DNA of 10,282 nucleotides from Actinomycetota bacterium (lineage in GTDB: Bacteria; Actinomycetota; Thermoleophilia; Gaiellales; Gaiellaceae): positions 1 through 10,282 of the forward strand of contig JACDBY010000301.1 in assembly GCA_013694685.1 (NCBI GenBank). The letters run 5' to 3'. Both the position numbers and the translations under genes were made by a program. This document shows, in pieces, positions 1 to 6,190 of this stretch. Under the pieces are notes generated by a model. That model was not told the DNA's origin. It saw only the letters and a program-made list of their open reading frames with translations, and did no database searches. Position 1 is the first letter of the stretch; each line of letters opens with the position of its first letter.

Positions 1-694
1 TCGAGCCGGCGGCGATCTGGTTGAGCGCGAGCTCCTTGCACTTGGCCTGGTCGTCCCAGTCCTGCGAGTAGTCCCAGCGGACGGTTGTACCGGGGACGGC
101 GGACTGCGCGCCTGCCTTGTAACCCGCGATGAAGCGGTCGACGGGCGGCTCCTTGAACCCGCCGACGGCGCTGATCGCCTTGCCGCCCGCGCGCTTGGCC
201 TCGAGGGCGCCGAGGTACCCGACGAGGTACCCGACCTGCTCCTCGCGGAAGAGGAGACCCTGGACGTTCGTCGGCTTGCCCTTCAGGAACGCCTGGTCGA
301 CGTCGATGATCGCGAAGTTCGTGTCCGGGAACTTCTTTGCTGCCGCCGCGATCGCGTCTCCCTGGGCGAATCCGACCCCGATGATCAGGTCGAAGCCCTG
401 GCGGGCGAGCGTCGACATGTTCGGCACGTAGTCGGCCGCCGACTTCGTCTCGACGACACGACCCGTAATGCCCAGCTCACGCTCAGCGCGCTTGAGGCCC
501 TTGAACGCGAGCTCGTTGAACCCGTTGTCGTTCAGCTGTCCCGCGTCGGCGACGAGCCCGACCTTGAGGCTCGAGGTCGCCGTGGTCTCGGTGTCCGTCG
601 CGGTCGTCTCGTCGTCCCCGCCGCACCCGGCGGCGCCGGCGGCCATGACACTCACGAGCGCCGCGAGGCCGGTAAACGAACGTATTCTGATCAT
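1..694 (-). CDS. BMP-family ABC transporter substrate-binding lipoprotein (partial, C-terminus off the left edge)
   Basis: The minus frame is open from an ATG at 694 to the window edge, giving 231 residues. The protein begins with a basic N-terminus and a hydrophobic stretch, then a lipobox ending at Cys24 (AAGC), then a Thr/Asp/Glu-rich linker to about residue 41. This is the layout of an exported, lipid-anchored binding protein. The mature part starts LKVGLVADAGQLNDNGFNEL, the sugar/nucleoside-binding fold typical of BMP (PnrA/Med-like) proteins, followed by GFAQGDAIAAAAKKFPDTNF and FREEQVGYL. The family captures nucleosides or related ligands for an ABC importer. Family length is roughly 330-360 residues, so about a third is missing. 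AGGAG at 703-707 lies 8 nt before the ATG and fixes the start. The importer's ATPase and permease genes, if present, lie beyond the edge. The ligand cannot be read from the sequence. Confidence 0.9.
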   Translation of the reverse strand, partial: MIRIRSFTGLAALVSVMAAGAAGCGGDDETTATDTETTATSSLKVGLVADAGQLNDNGFNELAFKGLKRAERELGITGRVVETKSAADYVPNMSTLARQGFDLIIGVGFAQGDAIAAAAKKFPDTNFAIIDVDQAFLKGKPTNVQGLLFREEQVGYLVGYLGALEAKRAGGKAISAVGGFKEPPVDRFIAGYKAGAQSAVPGTTVRWDYSQDWDDQAKCKELALNQIAAGS

Positions 695-702
695 CTCTCG
701 CA

Positions 703-707
703 CTCCT
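703..707 (-). promoter_or_regulatory. Shine-Dalgarno of the BMP lipoprotein gene
   Basis: AGGAG on the minus strand, 8 nt before the ATG at 694. It decides that start. The divergent regulator gene at 725 has no comparable site. Confidence 0.75.
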
Positions 708-712
708 GTTGC

Positions 713-731
713 TAGTTTTAGACTATGAGTC
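713..731. promoter_or_regulatory. Candidate operator/promoter between the BMP and NrtR-family genes
   Basis: The 30-bp divergent gap is AT-richer than its surroundings and carries nested dyads. TAGT (713-716) pairs with ACTA (722-725) around TTTAG. GACT (721-724) pairs with AGTC (728-731) around the ATG. A wider ACTCCTG (702-708) / CAGGAGT (743-749) pair is centred at 725.5. TAGTTT (713-718) also fits a TAnnnT -10 box placed 6 nt before the regulator ATG, which would suit a leaderless transcript. NrtR-family regulators commonly bind palindromes near genes they control, so autoregulation plus control of the BMP gene is plausible. No clear -35 element was found, and short dyads arise easily by chance. 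Confidence 0.35.
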
Positions 732-1420
732 GTAAACCTGCGCAGGAGTCTACCAAACCCTCTCAGGCGACTCTGGCGGTCGTCCTCCAGATCAGGGACG
801 GGACGCTGCAGGTGCTCCTCTGGGAGCGAGCCCGCGAGCCCTATCGCGGCTCCTGGGCGCTCCCGGGTGGGCTGCTCGCTGCAGGCGAGACGCTCGAGGA
901 CTCGATCCGCAGGCATCTAGCGGCCAAGGTTGACGTCCGCGAGATCTCGCACCTCGAGCAGCTCGCCACGTATAGCGATCCCGACCGCGATCCGTCGTCG
1001 TGGGAGCTCGCTACCGCCTACCTGGGGCTCGTGCAGCTCGGACTCGACCCGGACGTGCCCGGCGACACGCGGTGGCATGCGGTCGACGACTTGCCCGAGA
1101 CGGCGTTCGACCACGGCGAGATCATCCTCGCCGGCCGCGAACGCCTGCGCGGCAAGCTTTCGTACTCGAACGCTGGCTTCGCGTTGGCCCCGCCGAGCTT
1201 CACGCTCGGCGAGCTCCGCGAGGTCTACGTCGCCGCCCTCGGTCACGAGGTCTCGGCGACGAACCTGCGGCGTGTGCTCGAGCGGCGCGACGTGATCGAG
1301 CCGACGGGCGAACGACGCCCCTCGGGCCGGACCGGGGGCCGACCCGCCGAGGTCTTCCGCTTCCGCGACCGCCAACTCGCGATCACCGACCCGTTCGCCG
1401 CCCTCCGCCCGCGCCGCTGA
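725..1420 (+). CDS. NrtR-family transcriptional regulator (degenerate Nudix domain plus winged helix)
   Basis: The 231-residue protein has a Nudix fold at about residues 15-135 and a C-terminal winged helix at about 158-215. The Nudix box (G49 to V71) keeps G49, E55 and R63, but the metal-binding glutamates of the REUxEE part are replaced (H64, A67, K68), so hydrolysis is unlikely. The stretch TYSDPDRDP (82-90) and the C-terminal FTLGELREVYVAALG...GGRPAEVFRF match NrtR proteins, which use the Nudix domain to sense ADP-ribose or related nucleotides and the winged helix to bind DNA. Classical NrtR proteins repress NAD biosynthesis or salvage genes. Here the neighbour is a divergent BMP transporter gene, so control of uptake of a nucleoside or NAD precursor is an inference. 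No Shine-Dalgarno is visible before the ATG, and a leaderless start is possible. Homology to NrtR is strong; the regulon is unproven, so no symbol is given. Confidence 0.85.
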   Translation: MSRKPAQESTKPSQATLAVVLQIRDGTLQVLLWERAREPYRGSWALPGGLLAAGETLEDSIRRHLAAKVDVREISHLEQLATYSDPDRDPSSWELATAYLGLVQLGLDPDVPGDTRWHAVDDLPETAFDHGEIILAGRERLRGKLSYSNAGFALAPPSFTLGELREVYVAALGHEVSATNLRRVLERRDVIEPTGERRPSGRTGGRPAEVFRFRDRQLAITDPFAALRPRR

Positions 1421-1451
1421 ACCGGGAACCGGGGCGTGGCCTCAGCCGCGC
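1411..1451. terminator. Possible bidirectional hairpin at the convergent regulator/thioesterase junction
   Basis: The arm GCGCCGCTGA (1411-1420) pairs at 9 of 10 positions with TCAGCCGCGC (1442-1451). The TGA stop codons of both convergent genes sit at the loop-proximal ends of the stem. The 21-nt loop contains a smaller CCGG-GAA-CCGG dyad. There is no T-tract, so this is a hairpin at a convergent 3' junction rather than a canonical intrinsic terminator. Confidence 0.35.
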
Positions 1452-2194
1452 CCTCGCATCGCACACAACCGAGCAGCTGCCCGAACCCCGCTCCCGACGC
1501 AGAAGCCGAGCGCGAGACCTTCGGTGCACTCCTGGACCGCGAGCTCGAGCGGATCGGCGAGGTCGATCGGATCGCGGTAGTCGAGCTCGGCGACGAGCGG
1601 TGAGCTTGCATCGAACTGCCGGGAACGGAGCACGTCCTCGATCGCCTGCCAGTGGACGGCGTTGTTGACGTGCCCGTGCAGGTCGACATCGGTCGCGCGA
1701 AGCGGCCAGGCCGTGCGCCGCACATCCGCGCTGGGGAGCGGCAGCTCGAGCCGGGTCGAGACCGGTCGCCCACCCGTCGCCTCCGCGTAGAGGCCGAACG
1801 ACTCGATCCGCGCCGGGCGCTGATCGGGGCCGAGGTGGATCCAGACGCTGTCGACCTCGACCCGCCCGCCCCGGTCGCCGCTCACCGACCAGCGGCGCCC
1901 GGCGGCGATCGCGGCGAGCCCGCTGCACCAGGTGACGAGCTCGAGCTCCCGATCCTCGAGCAGCGGCGTCCGCACCTCGACCCGGATCCGTCGCACGAAC
2001 CAGAGGTGCTCGGGTGTCCCCCAGCCCGTCTCCTGTACGTCGTCGATCGCGATGTCCTGGAGGAAGCGGGCGATCGCGTCGAGCCTGACGCGCCCCGTCG
2101 CATCCATGTCCGCCAGACGCACTCGCCTTGTCGAGGCGAACGACCGGCCGACGGCGGGCCGTGGCAGGGACGTATCGAGCATCGCGGCCGACAC
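1442..2194 (-). CDS. Acyl-ACP thioesterase-like double-hotdog protein
   Basis: The 250-residue protein has two hotdog-like halves. The first (about 18-130) begins RVRLADMDATGRVRLDAIARF, as in FatA/FatB-type and bacterial acyl-ACP thioesterases. The second (about 140-235) holds DVDLHGHVNNAVHW at 169-182. In plant FatB the equivalent motif supplies catalytic Asp, Asn and His. By alignment, Asp171 and His175 are kept here and the middle Asn is His173. The likely role is hydrolysis of a fatty acyl thioester in the cytoplasm; chain-length preference cannot be told. It lies downstream of the FAD oxidoreductase on the same strand with a 54-bp gap containing a hairpin, so the genes may be cotranscribed. 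The start is uncertain: GTG at 2194 is used here, but ATG at 2182, 8 nt after a TAGTGT box, is a good alternative and would shorten the protein by four residues. Confidence 0.78.
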   Translation of the reverse strand: MSAAMLDTSLPRPAVGRSFASTRRVRLADMDATGRVRLDAIARFLQDIAIDDVQETGWGTPEHLWFVRRIRVEVRTPLLEDRELELVTWCSGLAAIAAGRRWSVSGDRGGRVEVDSVWIHLGPDQRPARIESFGLYAEATGGRPVSTRLELPLPSADVRRTAWPLRATDVDLHGHVNNAVHWQAIEDVLRSRQFDASSPLVAELDYRDPIDLADPLELAVQECTEGLALGFCVGSGVRAAARLCAMRGRG

Positions 2195-2220
2195 TAACGG
2201 TGCGGCGATCCTCGTTCCTA

Positions 2221-2242
2221 AGGGCGAGATACATCTCGCCCT
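2221..2242 (-). terminator. 10-bp perfect hairpin between oxidoreductase and thioesterase genes
   Basis: AGGGCGAGAT (2221-2230) and ATCTCGCCCT (2233-2242) are exact reverse complements around a 2-nt centre. On the minus strand the hairpin begins 6 nt after the oxidoreductase TGA. No T-run follows, so it may be a weak terminator, an attenuator, or a 3' stabilising stem that lowers thioesterase expression relative to the upstream gene. Confidence 0.45.
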
Positions 2243-2248
2243 CGCCCG

Positions 2249-3601
2249 TCACATCCCGTAGGCCTCGAGGAGCCTCAACCAGAGCTCCGAGCGCGTCGGG
2301 AACGCCGGCACGGCATGCCAGAGATCCTCGAGCGGCACGGCGGCAACGACGGCGATCGTCGCCGCGTGCAGCGCCTCGGCGATCTCCGCACCCGTGATCG
2401 TGACGCCGACCAGCACGCCGCGATCCTCGTCCACGACGAGCAGCGCCGTGCCCGGCGCATCCTTGCCGACGAACGAGCCGCCGGCATTGCCGCTCGTCTC
2501 GACCTCCACCGCCCTTACGCGGAGCCCCGCCTCCTTCGCGGCCGCGACGGTGAGGCCCACCGAGCCGACCTGCGGGTCGGTGAAGATGACGCCCGGGGAC
2601 GAGGCCCCGTCCGAGCGCAGTCGCACGGTCTTGCCGAGGATCGCGTCCGCCGCGAGGCGCGCCTGGTACTTCGCCATGTGGGTCAGGAGCGCCCTTCCGT
2701 TGACGTCGCCCACGGCGTAGAGCCAGTCGCGACCCGGGACGCGCAGGGACTCGTCGACCTCGACGTGCTTGCCGGGCTCCAGCCCGACGGTCTCCAGACC
2801 GAGCTCGGCAGTGCGCGGTGTGCGTCCGATGGCGACGAGCAGCTCGTCCGCCTCGACCGGATCGCCCCGGTCGAGCTCGATCCGTACGGCACCGTTTCGC
2901 GAGACGGCCGTGACGCTCGTCTCGAGGCGCAGGTCGACCCCGCCGTCCCGGAGCGCGGTCGCCACCTGGTCGCTCGCGAATCGCTCCTCGCGCTCGATCA
3001 GCCGGTCACCGCGATGAGCGAGCGTGACCTGCGAACCGAGGGCCGACCACGCCTGCGCGAGCTCCACGCCGACGACACCCCCGCCGAGGACGAAGAGCCG
3101 CTCGGGCACCTTCTTCGCGGTCGTCGCCTCGACATTCGTCCAGGGTCGCGCGTCTGCGAGCCCCGGGACGTCGGGGATCGTGGCCGAGCTGCCCGTCGCG
3201 ACAACGACTGCACGCCGGGCAACAAGGACGTCGTCCCCGACCCGAACGCGTCGCTCCCCGTCGAGCCGCCCGTGCCCGCGCACGAGCTCTATTCCTCGGT
3301 CCTCGAGCCACGGAAGCTGCGAGGAGTCGTCGAGGTCGTGAATCACCTCGTCGCGGCGCTTGAGCACGGCGGCGACGTCCAGCGAGCCCGTCGCGACGCC
3401 AGGCACCCGCCGCGCCTCGGCGGCGAGGTCGACCGGACGGAGGAGCGCCTTCGACGGCATACACGCGTAGAAGGAGCACTCCCCACCCACCAGTCGCTCC
3501 TCGACGAGCACGACCTCGAGCCCCGCCTCACCGAGTCGTCCCGCGACGACCTCGCCGGGCGCCCCCGCACCGATCACGACCACGTCGAACTCCCGCTCCA
3601 C
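2249..3601 (-). CDS. FAD-dependent pyridine nucleotide-disulfide oxidoreductase (dihydrolipoyl dehydrogenase/mercuric reductase-like)
   Basis: The protein has 450 residues and starts at GTG 3601, chosen because GGAGG lies 7 nt upstream and FDVVVIGAGAPG (an FAD Rossmann GxGxxG motif at residues 11-16) follows at once. The frame stays open further upstream, but that extension would overlap the divergent gene. The redox-active motif GGECSFYACMPSK has the Cys-x4-Cys spacing of the dihydrolipoyl dehydrogenase/MerA family. The second nucleotide domain carries LGGGVVGVELAQAWSALGS, followed by VTLAHRGDR, where basic residues after the second strand hint at NADPH. AVGDVNG binds FAD. The C-terminal dimer domain ends AVPAFPTRSELWLRLLEAYGM. 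In lipoamide dehydrogenase this region reads HPTLSE with a catalytic His; here that position appears to be Phe. The substrate is therefore unknown, and a simple lpd call is not warranted. Confidence 0.87.
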   Translation of the reverse strand: MEREFDVVVIGAGAPGEVVAGRLGEAGLEVVLVEERLVGGECSFYACMPSKALLRPVDLAAEARRVPGVATGSLDVAAVLKRRDEVIHDLDDSSQLPWLEDRGIELVRGHGRLDGERRVRVGDDVLVARRAVVVATGSSATIPDVPGLADARPWTNVEATTAKKVPERLFVLGGGVVGVELAQAWSALGSQVTLAHRGDRLIEREERFASDQVATALRDGGVDLRLETSVTAVSRNGAVRIELDRGDPVEADELLVAIGRTPRTAELGLETVGLEPGKHVEVDESLRVPGRDWLYAVGDVNGRALLTHMAKYQARLAADAILGKTVRLRSDGASSPGVIFTDPQVGSVGLTVAAAKEAGLRVRAVEVETSGNAGGSFVGKDAPGTALLVVDEDRGVLVGVTITGAEIAEALHAATIAVVAAVPLEDLWHAVPAFPTRSELWLRLLEAYGM

Positions 3602-3608
3602 CTGACCA

Positions 3609-3613
3609 CCTCC
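3609..3613 (-). promoter_or_regulatory. Shine-Dalgarno of the FAD oxidoreductase
   Basis: GGAGG on the minus strand, 7 nt before the GTG at 3601. It decides this start against the longer open frame, which would run into the exonuclease gene. Confidence 0.75.
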
Positions 3614-3674
3614 GTCGTCGGCTCGGCACGCAGTCTGACCGACGGAAGGACGGCGGCGTGACCTTGACGGGACG

Positions 3675-3680
3675 TAGGCT
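3675..3680 (+). promoter_or_regulatory. Candidate -10 box for a leaderless exonuclease transcript
   Basis: TAGGCT fits TAnnnT and ends 6 nt before the ATG at 3687, the spacing expected if transcription starts at or near the A of the start codon. No good Shine-Dalgarno is present and no convincing -35 lies 17 bp upstream, so the call is weak. Confidence 0.3.
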
Positions 3681-3686
3681 GGGCGG

Positions 3687-5111
3687 ATGCCGAGTAGGCG
3701 CGTCCGCCTCACGCCTCCTGACGACGCCAAGATCGCCGCCTCGTTCTCAGATCTTCGGCGGGTTCTGAAGGTCAAGCTCGAGTTTCCACCCGAGGTGGTC
3801 GAGGACGCCGAGCGCTCGATCGCCGCCGCGCAGCTGTCCGAGACGGACGCGACCGACGTTCCCTTCGTCACGATCGACCCGCCGGAGTCGATGGATCTCG
3901 ACCAGGCGCTCCATCTGGAACGGAACGGCAACCGCTACCGGGTGCGGTACGCGATCGCCGATGTCGCGTCGTTCGTGACACCGGGCGGACCGATGGACGT
4001 CGAAGCGCAAGCGCGCGGGCAGACGCTCTACGCGCCCGACGCCCGCGCGCGCCTCTATCCGCCGCAGCTCTCCGAAGGCGCCGCGAGCCTGCTGCCGGAA
4101 CAGGTGCGTTCAGCCCTCGTCTGGGACATGGACGTCGACGAGACCGGAGAGGGGGTCGAGGTGACCGTCGGGCGCGCCCTCGTACGCTCGCGGGCCAAGC
4201 TCCATTACGCCGGGGTGCAGCGCTCGCTCGACGACGGGTCGGCCGACGAGTCGCTTCAGCTCCTGCGAGAGGTCGGCACGCTTCGCCAAGAGCGCGAGCA
4301 GCGGCGCGGCGGCGTCCAGATGCCCGTCCCCGAGCAGGTCGTCGAGCGCGGAGACGAGGGGTACGAGCTCCACTTTCGCGCGCCGCTTCCGGTCGAGGGC
4401 TGGAACGCCCAGATCTCGCTGATGACCGGAATGGCGGCCGCCGAGCTGATGCTCGAGGCGGGCATCGGCATCCTCCGCACCTTGCCCGAGGCCGACGAGC
4501 ACGCGGTCGCACGGCTTCGCCGAACGGCCAAAGCGCTCGGGCTCGAGTGGGGGAAGGACGTCCCCTACGCGGAGTTCATCCGCACGCTCGACGCGAACGG
4601 CGCCCACGACGCCGCCGTGCTCAACGAGGCGGCCGCACTGCTCCGCGGCTCGGGCTACCGCGCGTTCGACGGCCAGACGCCGCACGAGGCGGTGCACGCC
4701 GGCGTGGCGTCGACGTACGCCCACACGACGGCGCCGCTCCGCCGGCTCGTCGATCGCTACGTCGGCGAGGTCTGCGTCGCGATCTCGATGGACGCCGACG
4801 TGCCCGAGTGGGTGCGCGCGGCGCTGCCCGGGCTCCCCGAGACGATGGAGCTCTCCAATCGCCGTGCGCAGCAGTACGAGGGCGGGATCGTGTCGGCGGT
4901 CGAGGCGGCGATCCTCGAGCCGAGCATCGGCGAGACGTTCGACGCGGTTGTCGTCGAGGTCGACGAGCGCGACCACGCAGGCACCGTGCAGCTCCGGGAA
5001 CCAGCCGTGACTGCGCGCTGCAAGGGCGATTTGCCGCTCGGCGAGACGGTCGAGGTGCGCCTCGAGACCGCGGATGTGATGAAGCGGCTCGTGCGCTTCG
5101 AGCGCACCTGA
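3687..5111 (+). CDS. RNB-domain ribonuclease (RNase II/R family, stand-alone form)
   Basis: This 474-residue protein is dominated by an RNB catalytic domain at about residues 35-390. The metal-binding signature TIDPPESMDLDQALHLE (62-78) places Asp64, Asp70 and Asp72 at the positions of E. coli RNase II Asp201, Asp207 and Asp209. The fourth Asp (Asp210 in E. coli) is Gln73. The later motif YAHTTAPLRRLVDRY (344-358) corresponds to the Arg-rich RNA-contacting segment HFTSPIRRY of the family. No N-terminal cold-shock domains are visible, and only a short OB-like tail follows (about 415-474), so the enzyme is much shorter than RNase R or RNase II (about 640-810 residues). The likely role is 3'-to-5' hydrolysis of RNA in the cytoplasm. 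The DLDQ form is, to my recollection, usual in actinobacterial RNB proteins. It diverges from the oxidoreductase across 85 bp. Confidence 0.88.
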   Translation: MPSRRVRLTPPDDAKIAASFSDLRRVLKVKLEFPPEVVEDAERSIAAAQLSETDATDVPFVTIDPPESMDLDQALHLERNGNRYRVRYAIADVASFVTPGGPMDVEAQARGQTLYAPDARARLYPPQLSEGAASLLPEQVRSALVWDMDVDETGEGVEVTVGRALVRSRAKLHYAGVQRSLDDGSADESLQLLREVGTLRQEREQRRGGVQMPVPEQVVERGDEGYELHFRAPLPVEGWNAQISLMTGMAAAELMLEAGIGILRTLPEADEHAVARLRRTAKALGLEWGKDVPYAEFIRTLDANGAHDAAVLNEAAALLRGSGYRAFDGQTPHEAVHAGVASTYAHTTAPLRRLVDRYVGEVCVAISMDADVPEWVRAALPGLPETMELSNRRAQQYEGGIVSAVEAAILEPSIGETFDAVVVEVDERDHAGTVQLREPAVTARCKGDLPLGETVEVRLETADVMKRLVRFERT

Positions 5112-5176
5112 CCGCGGGGCGCTGACTGTACCGGCGTCTGTGCTGTCCAATGTCAGTCGGGCACGCACGCTTCCGC

Positions 5177-5205
5177 TTGAACCCGAGGCGGCCACCACAT
5201 AGCCT
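5177..5205 (+). promoter_or_regulatory. Candidate promoter of the membrane-protein pair
   Basis: TTGAAC (5177-5182) and TAGCCT (5200-5205) are separated by exactly 17 bp. The expected transcription start near 5211-5213 would give a 3-5 nt leader before the GTG at 5216. This is the best promoter-like match in the window. It lies in the 104-bp gap after the exonuclease gene and argues against the longer frame starting at 5150. Confidence 0.45.
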
Positions 5206-5215
5206 CAGCAGAGCG

Positions 5216-5692
5216 GTGAGCCTGAACGACTGGATCCTCGCGCTCCACCTCCTCGCGGCCTTCGCGCTCGTCGGCGCGCAGGTCGCCTTCACGTCGATGA
5301 TGGTGGCTCTCTGGCGCACCGACGATCCGCAGCGCGTGGTGGCCTTCAAACGCCCGTCGCAGGTCGCCCAGGTGATGATCATGGCCGGTGTGGCCGGAAC
5401 CCTGATCTTTGGCATCTGGCTCGCGATCTCGCTCGAGGCCTACCAGCTGTGGGACGGCTGGGTAATCGCCGCGTTCGTCCTGTGGGCGATCGCCAGCGGC
5501 CTCGGTCAGCAGATGGGCGAGGCATACGGCAGCTCCGCGACCGAGGCCGAACGGCTCGTCGCCGCGGGGACGCGCTCGAGCCCCGAGCTCGCTGCGACGT
5601 ACGGTCCGTCGAGGGCGTTCCAGTTCCACGTCGCCTCGGTGGTCGTCACGTTCCTGCTCCTTCTCGACATGATCTGGAAGCCCGGCGCATGA
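5216..5692 (+). CDS. Small four-helix integral membrane protein (DUF2269-like)
   Basis: Starting at GTG 5216 the protein has 158 residues and begins SLNDWILALHLLAAFALVGA. Four hydrophobic segments are visible at about 6-32, 50-72, 80-98 and 135-153, with a polar loop at about 99-133 rich in Ala, Ser and Glu. The layout, the His11 in the first helix followed by a small-residue-rich LVGA, and the length resemble DUF2269-type predicted membrane proteins, for which no activity is established. An ATG at 5150 would add 22 Arg- and Pro-rich residues, but it lies upstream of the promoter-like element, so the shorter form is preferred. The stop overlaps the next gene's start (ATGA, 5689-5692), implying translational coupling. 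A related first helix in the next protein suggests a paralogous pair. Confidence 0.72.
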   Translation: MSLNDWILALHLLAAFALVGAQVAFTSMMVALWRTDDPQRVVAFKRPSQVAQVMIMAGVAGTLIFGIWLAISLEAYQLWDGWVIAAFVLWAIASGLGQQMGEAYGSSATEAERLVAAGTRSSPELAATYGPSRAFQFHVASVVVTFLLLLDMIWKPGA

Positions 5693-6141
5693 CGACGCTC
5701 GTCGCCGCGATCCGCCCGGACGACTGGAACTTTCCGCTTCTTCTGCACGTCTTCGGCGCAATGGTGCTCGTCGGCGCCGTGACGGCAGCGGCCGCCTCGT
5801 CACTCGCCGCCGCCGGAAGCGGCGATCCGATCCGGCTCCGGCGCTTTGCGTTCCGCACGCTCCTGATCGTCGGCCTCCCCGCCTACGTCGTGATGCGAAT
5901 CGGCGCGGAGTGGCTCTACTCGAAGGAGTTCGGCGATACGGACGACGACCCGGCCTGGATCGGGATCGGCTACATCACCGCAGACATCGGCGCCGTGCTC
6001 TTCCTGATCGCGCTCGCGTGCGCGGGCGTTGCCTCGTGGAAGTCGAAGGACGGTCTCGGCAAGGCGTCGGGCGTGATCGTCGCGATCGCCCTCGTCGGCT
6101 GGCTCGTGGCTGTGTGGGCGATGGGAGCAAAGCCGAGCTGA
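5689..6141 (+). CDS. Small four-helix integral membrane protein, partner of the preceding gene
   Basis: The 150-residue product starts at ATG 5689, overlapping the upstream stop by ATGA. The frame is open further upstream, but that part would sit inside the previous gene. Hydrophobic segments lie at about 15-41, 55-72, 90-114 and 126-145, with an acidic loop (FGDTDDDPAW, 81-90) between the second and third. The first helix contains LLLHVFGAMVLVGA, similar to the LH...LVGA pattern of its neighbour, with a His in the membrane at residue 20. The two proteins probably form a complex or a divergently evolved tandem duplication. No function can be assigned. Ten bases after the stop begins the first copy of the palindromic repeat, which could act as a 3' hairpin for this transcript. 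Confidence 0.75.
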   Translation: MTTLVAAIRPDDWNFPLLLHVFGAMVLVGAVTAAAASSLAAAGSGDPIRLRRFAFRTLLIVGLPAYVVMRIGAEWLYSKEFGDTDDDPAWIGIGYITADIGAVLFLIALACAGVASWKSKDGLGKASGVIVAIALVGWLVAVWAMGAKPS

Positions 6142-6150
6142 GCCTCACCC

Positions 6151-6179
6151 GGTGTCAGGCTTCAGCCAGACACCTGCTC
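6151..6179 (+). repeat. Palindromic repeat copy 1 (R1)
   Basis: Arms GGTGTCAGGCT (6151-6161) and AGCCAGACACC (6164-6174) pair with one A/A mismatch around TC; the tail is TGCTC (6175-6179). It begins 10 bp after the membrane-protein stop. On the minus strand it would read E-Q-V-S-G-stop, the same layout as the other copies, but no gene uses it. A second stem, CACCTGC (6171-6177) with GCAGGTG (6184-6190), overlaps the right arm of R1 and ends immediately before copy 2, so the two copies form a compact pair with alternative folds. Confidence 0.8.
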
Positions 6180-6190
6180 CTCTGCAGGTG

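Noticed and set aside
212..235. Perfect 12-bp tandem duplication GAGGTACCCGAC in the BMP gene
   Set aside because: It encodes VGYLVGYL on the minus strand. Similar GYL-x-GYL repetition is common in BMP-family proteins, so it is probably protein-driven rather than a mobile or regulatory repeat.
129..728. Two plus-strand open frames opposite the BMP gene
   Set aside because: The minus strand encodes a lipoprotein signal, a lipobox and a BMP fold with a good Shine-Dalgarno; the plus frames have no family features.
672..737. GTAAAC at 672-677 and 732-737, 60 bp apart, as a possible direct-repeat operator
   Set aside because: Only six bases match, one copy is inside the BMP coding region, and no third copy or symmetry supports it.
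2315..3661. A 448-codon open frame on the plus strand, antisense to the FAD oxidoreductase
   Set aside because: No domain is recognisable, and the minus strand holds intact FAD, disulfide and NAD(P) motifs. Composition shadow.
2249..3931. A 560-residue version of the FAD oxidoreductase starting at 3931
   Set aside because: The extra 110 residues overlap the divergent exonuclease gene and are Ser/Arg-rich without a fold, while GTG 3601 has GGAGG at 7 nt and directly precedes the FAD motif.
4110..5198. A 362-codon open frame on the minus strand, antisense to the exonuclease
   Set aside because: It overlaps the whole RNB domain and reads as a mirrored shadow without motifs.
5150..5215. An upstream ATG extension of the first membrane protein
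   Set aside because: The added 22 residues are Arg/Pro-rich and unlike a membrane-protein N-terminus, and the extension lies across and upstream of the -35/-10-like pair that fits a start at 5216.
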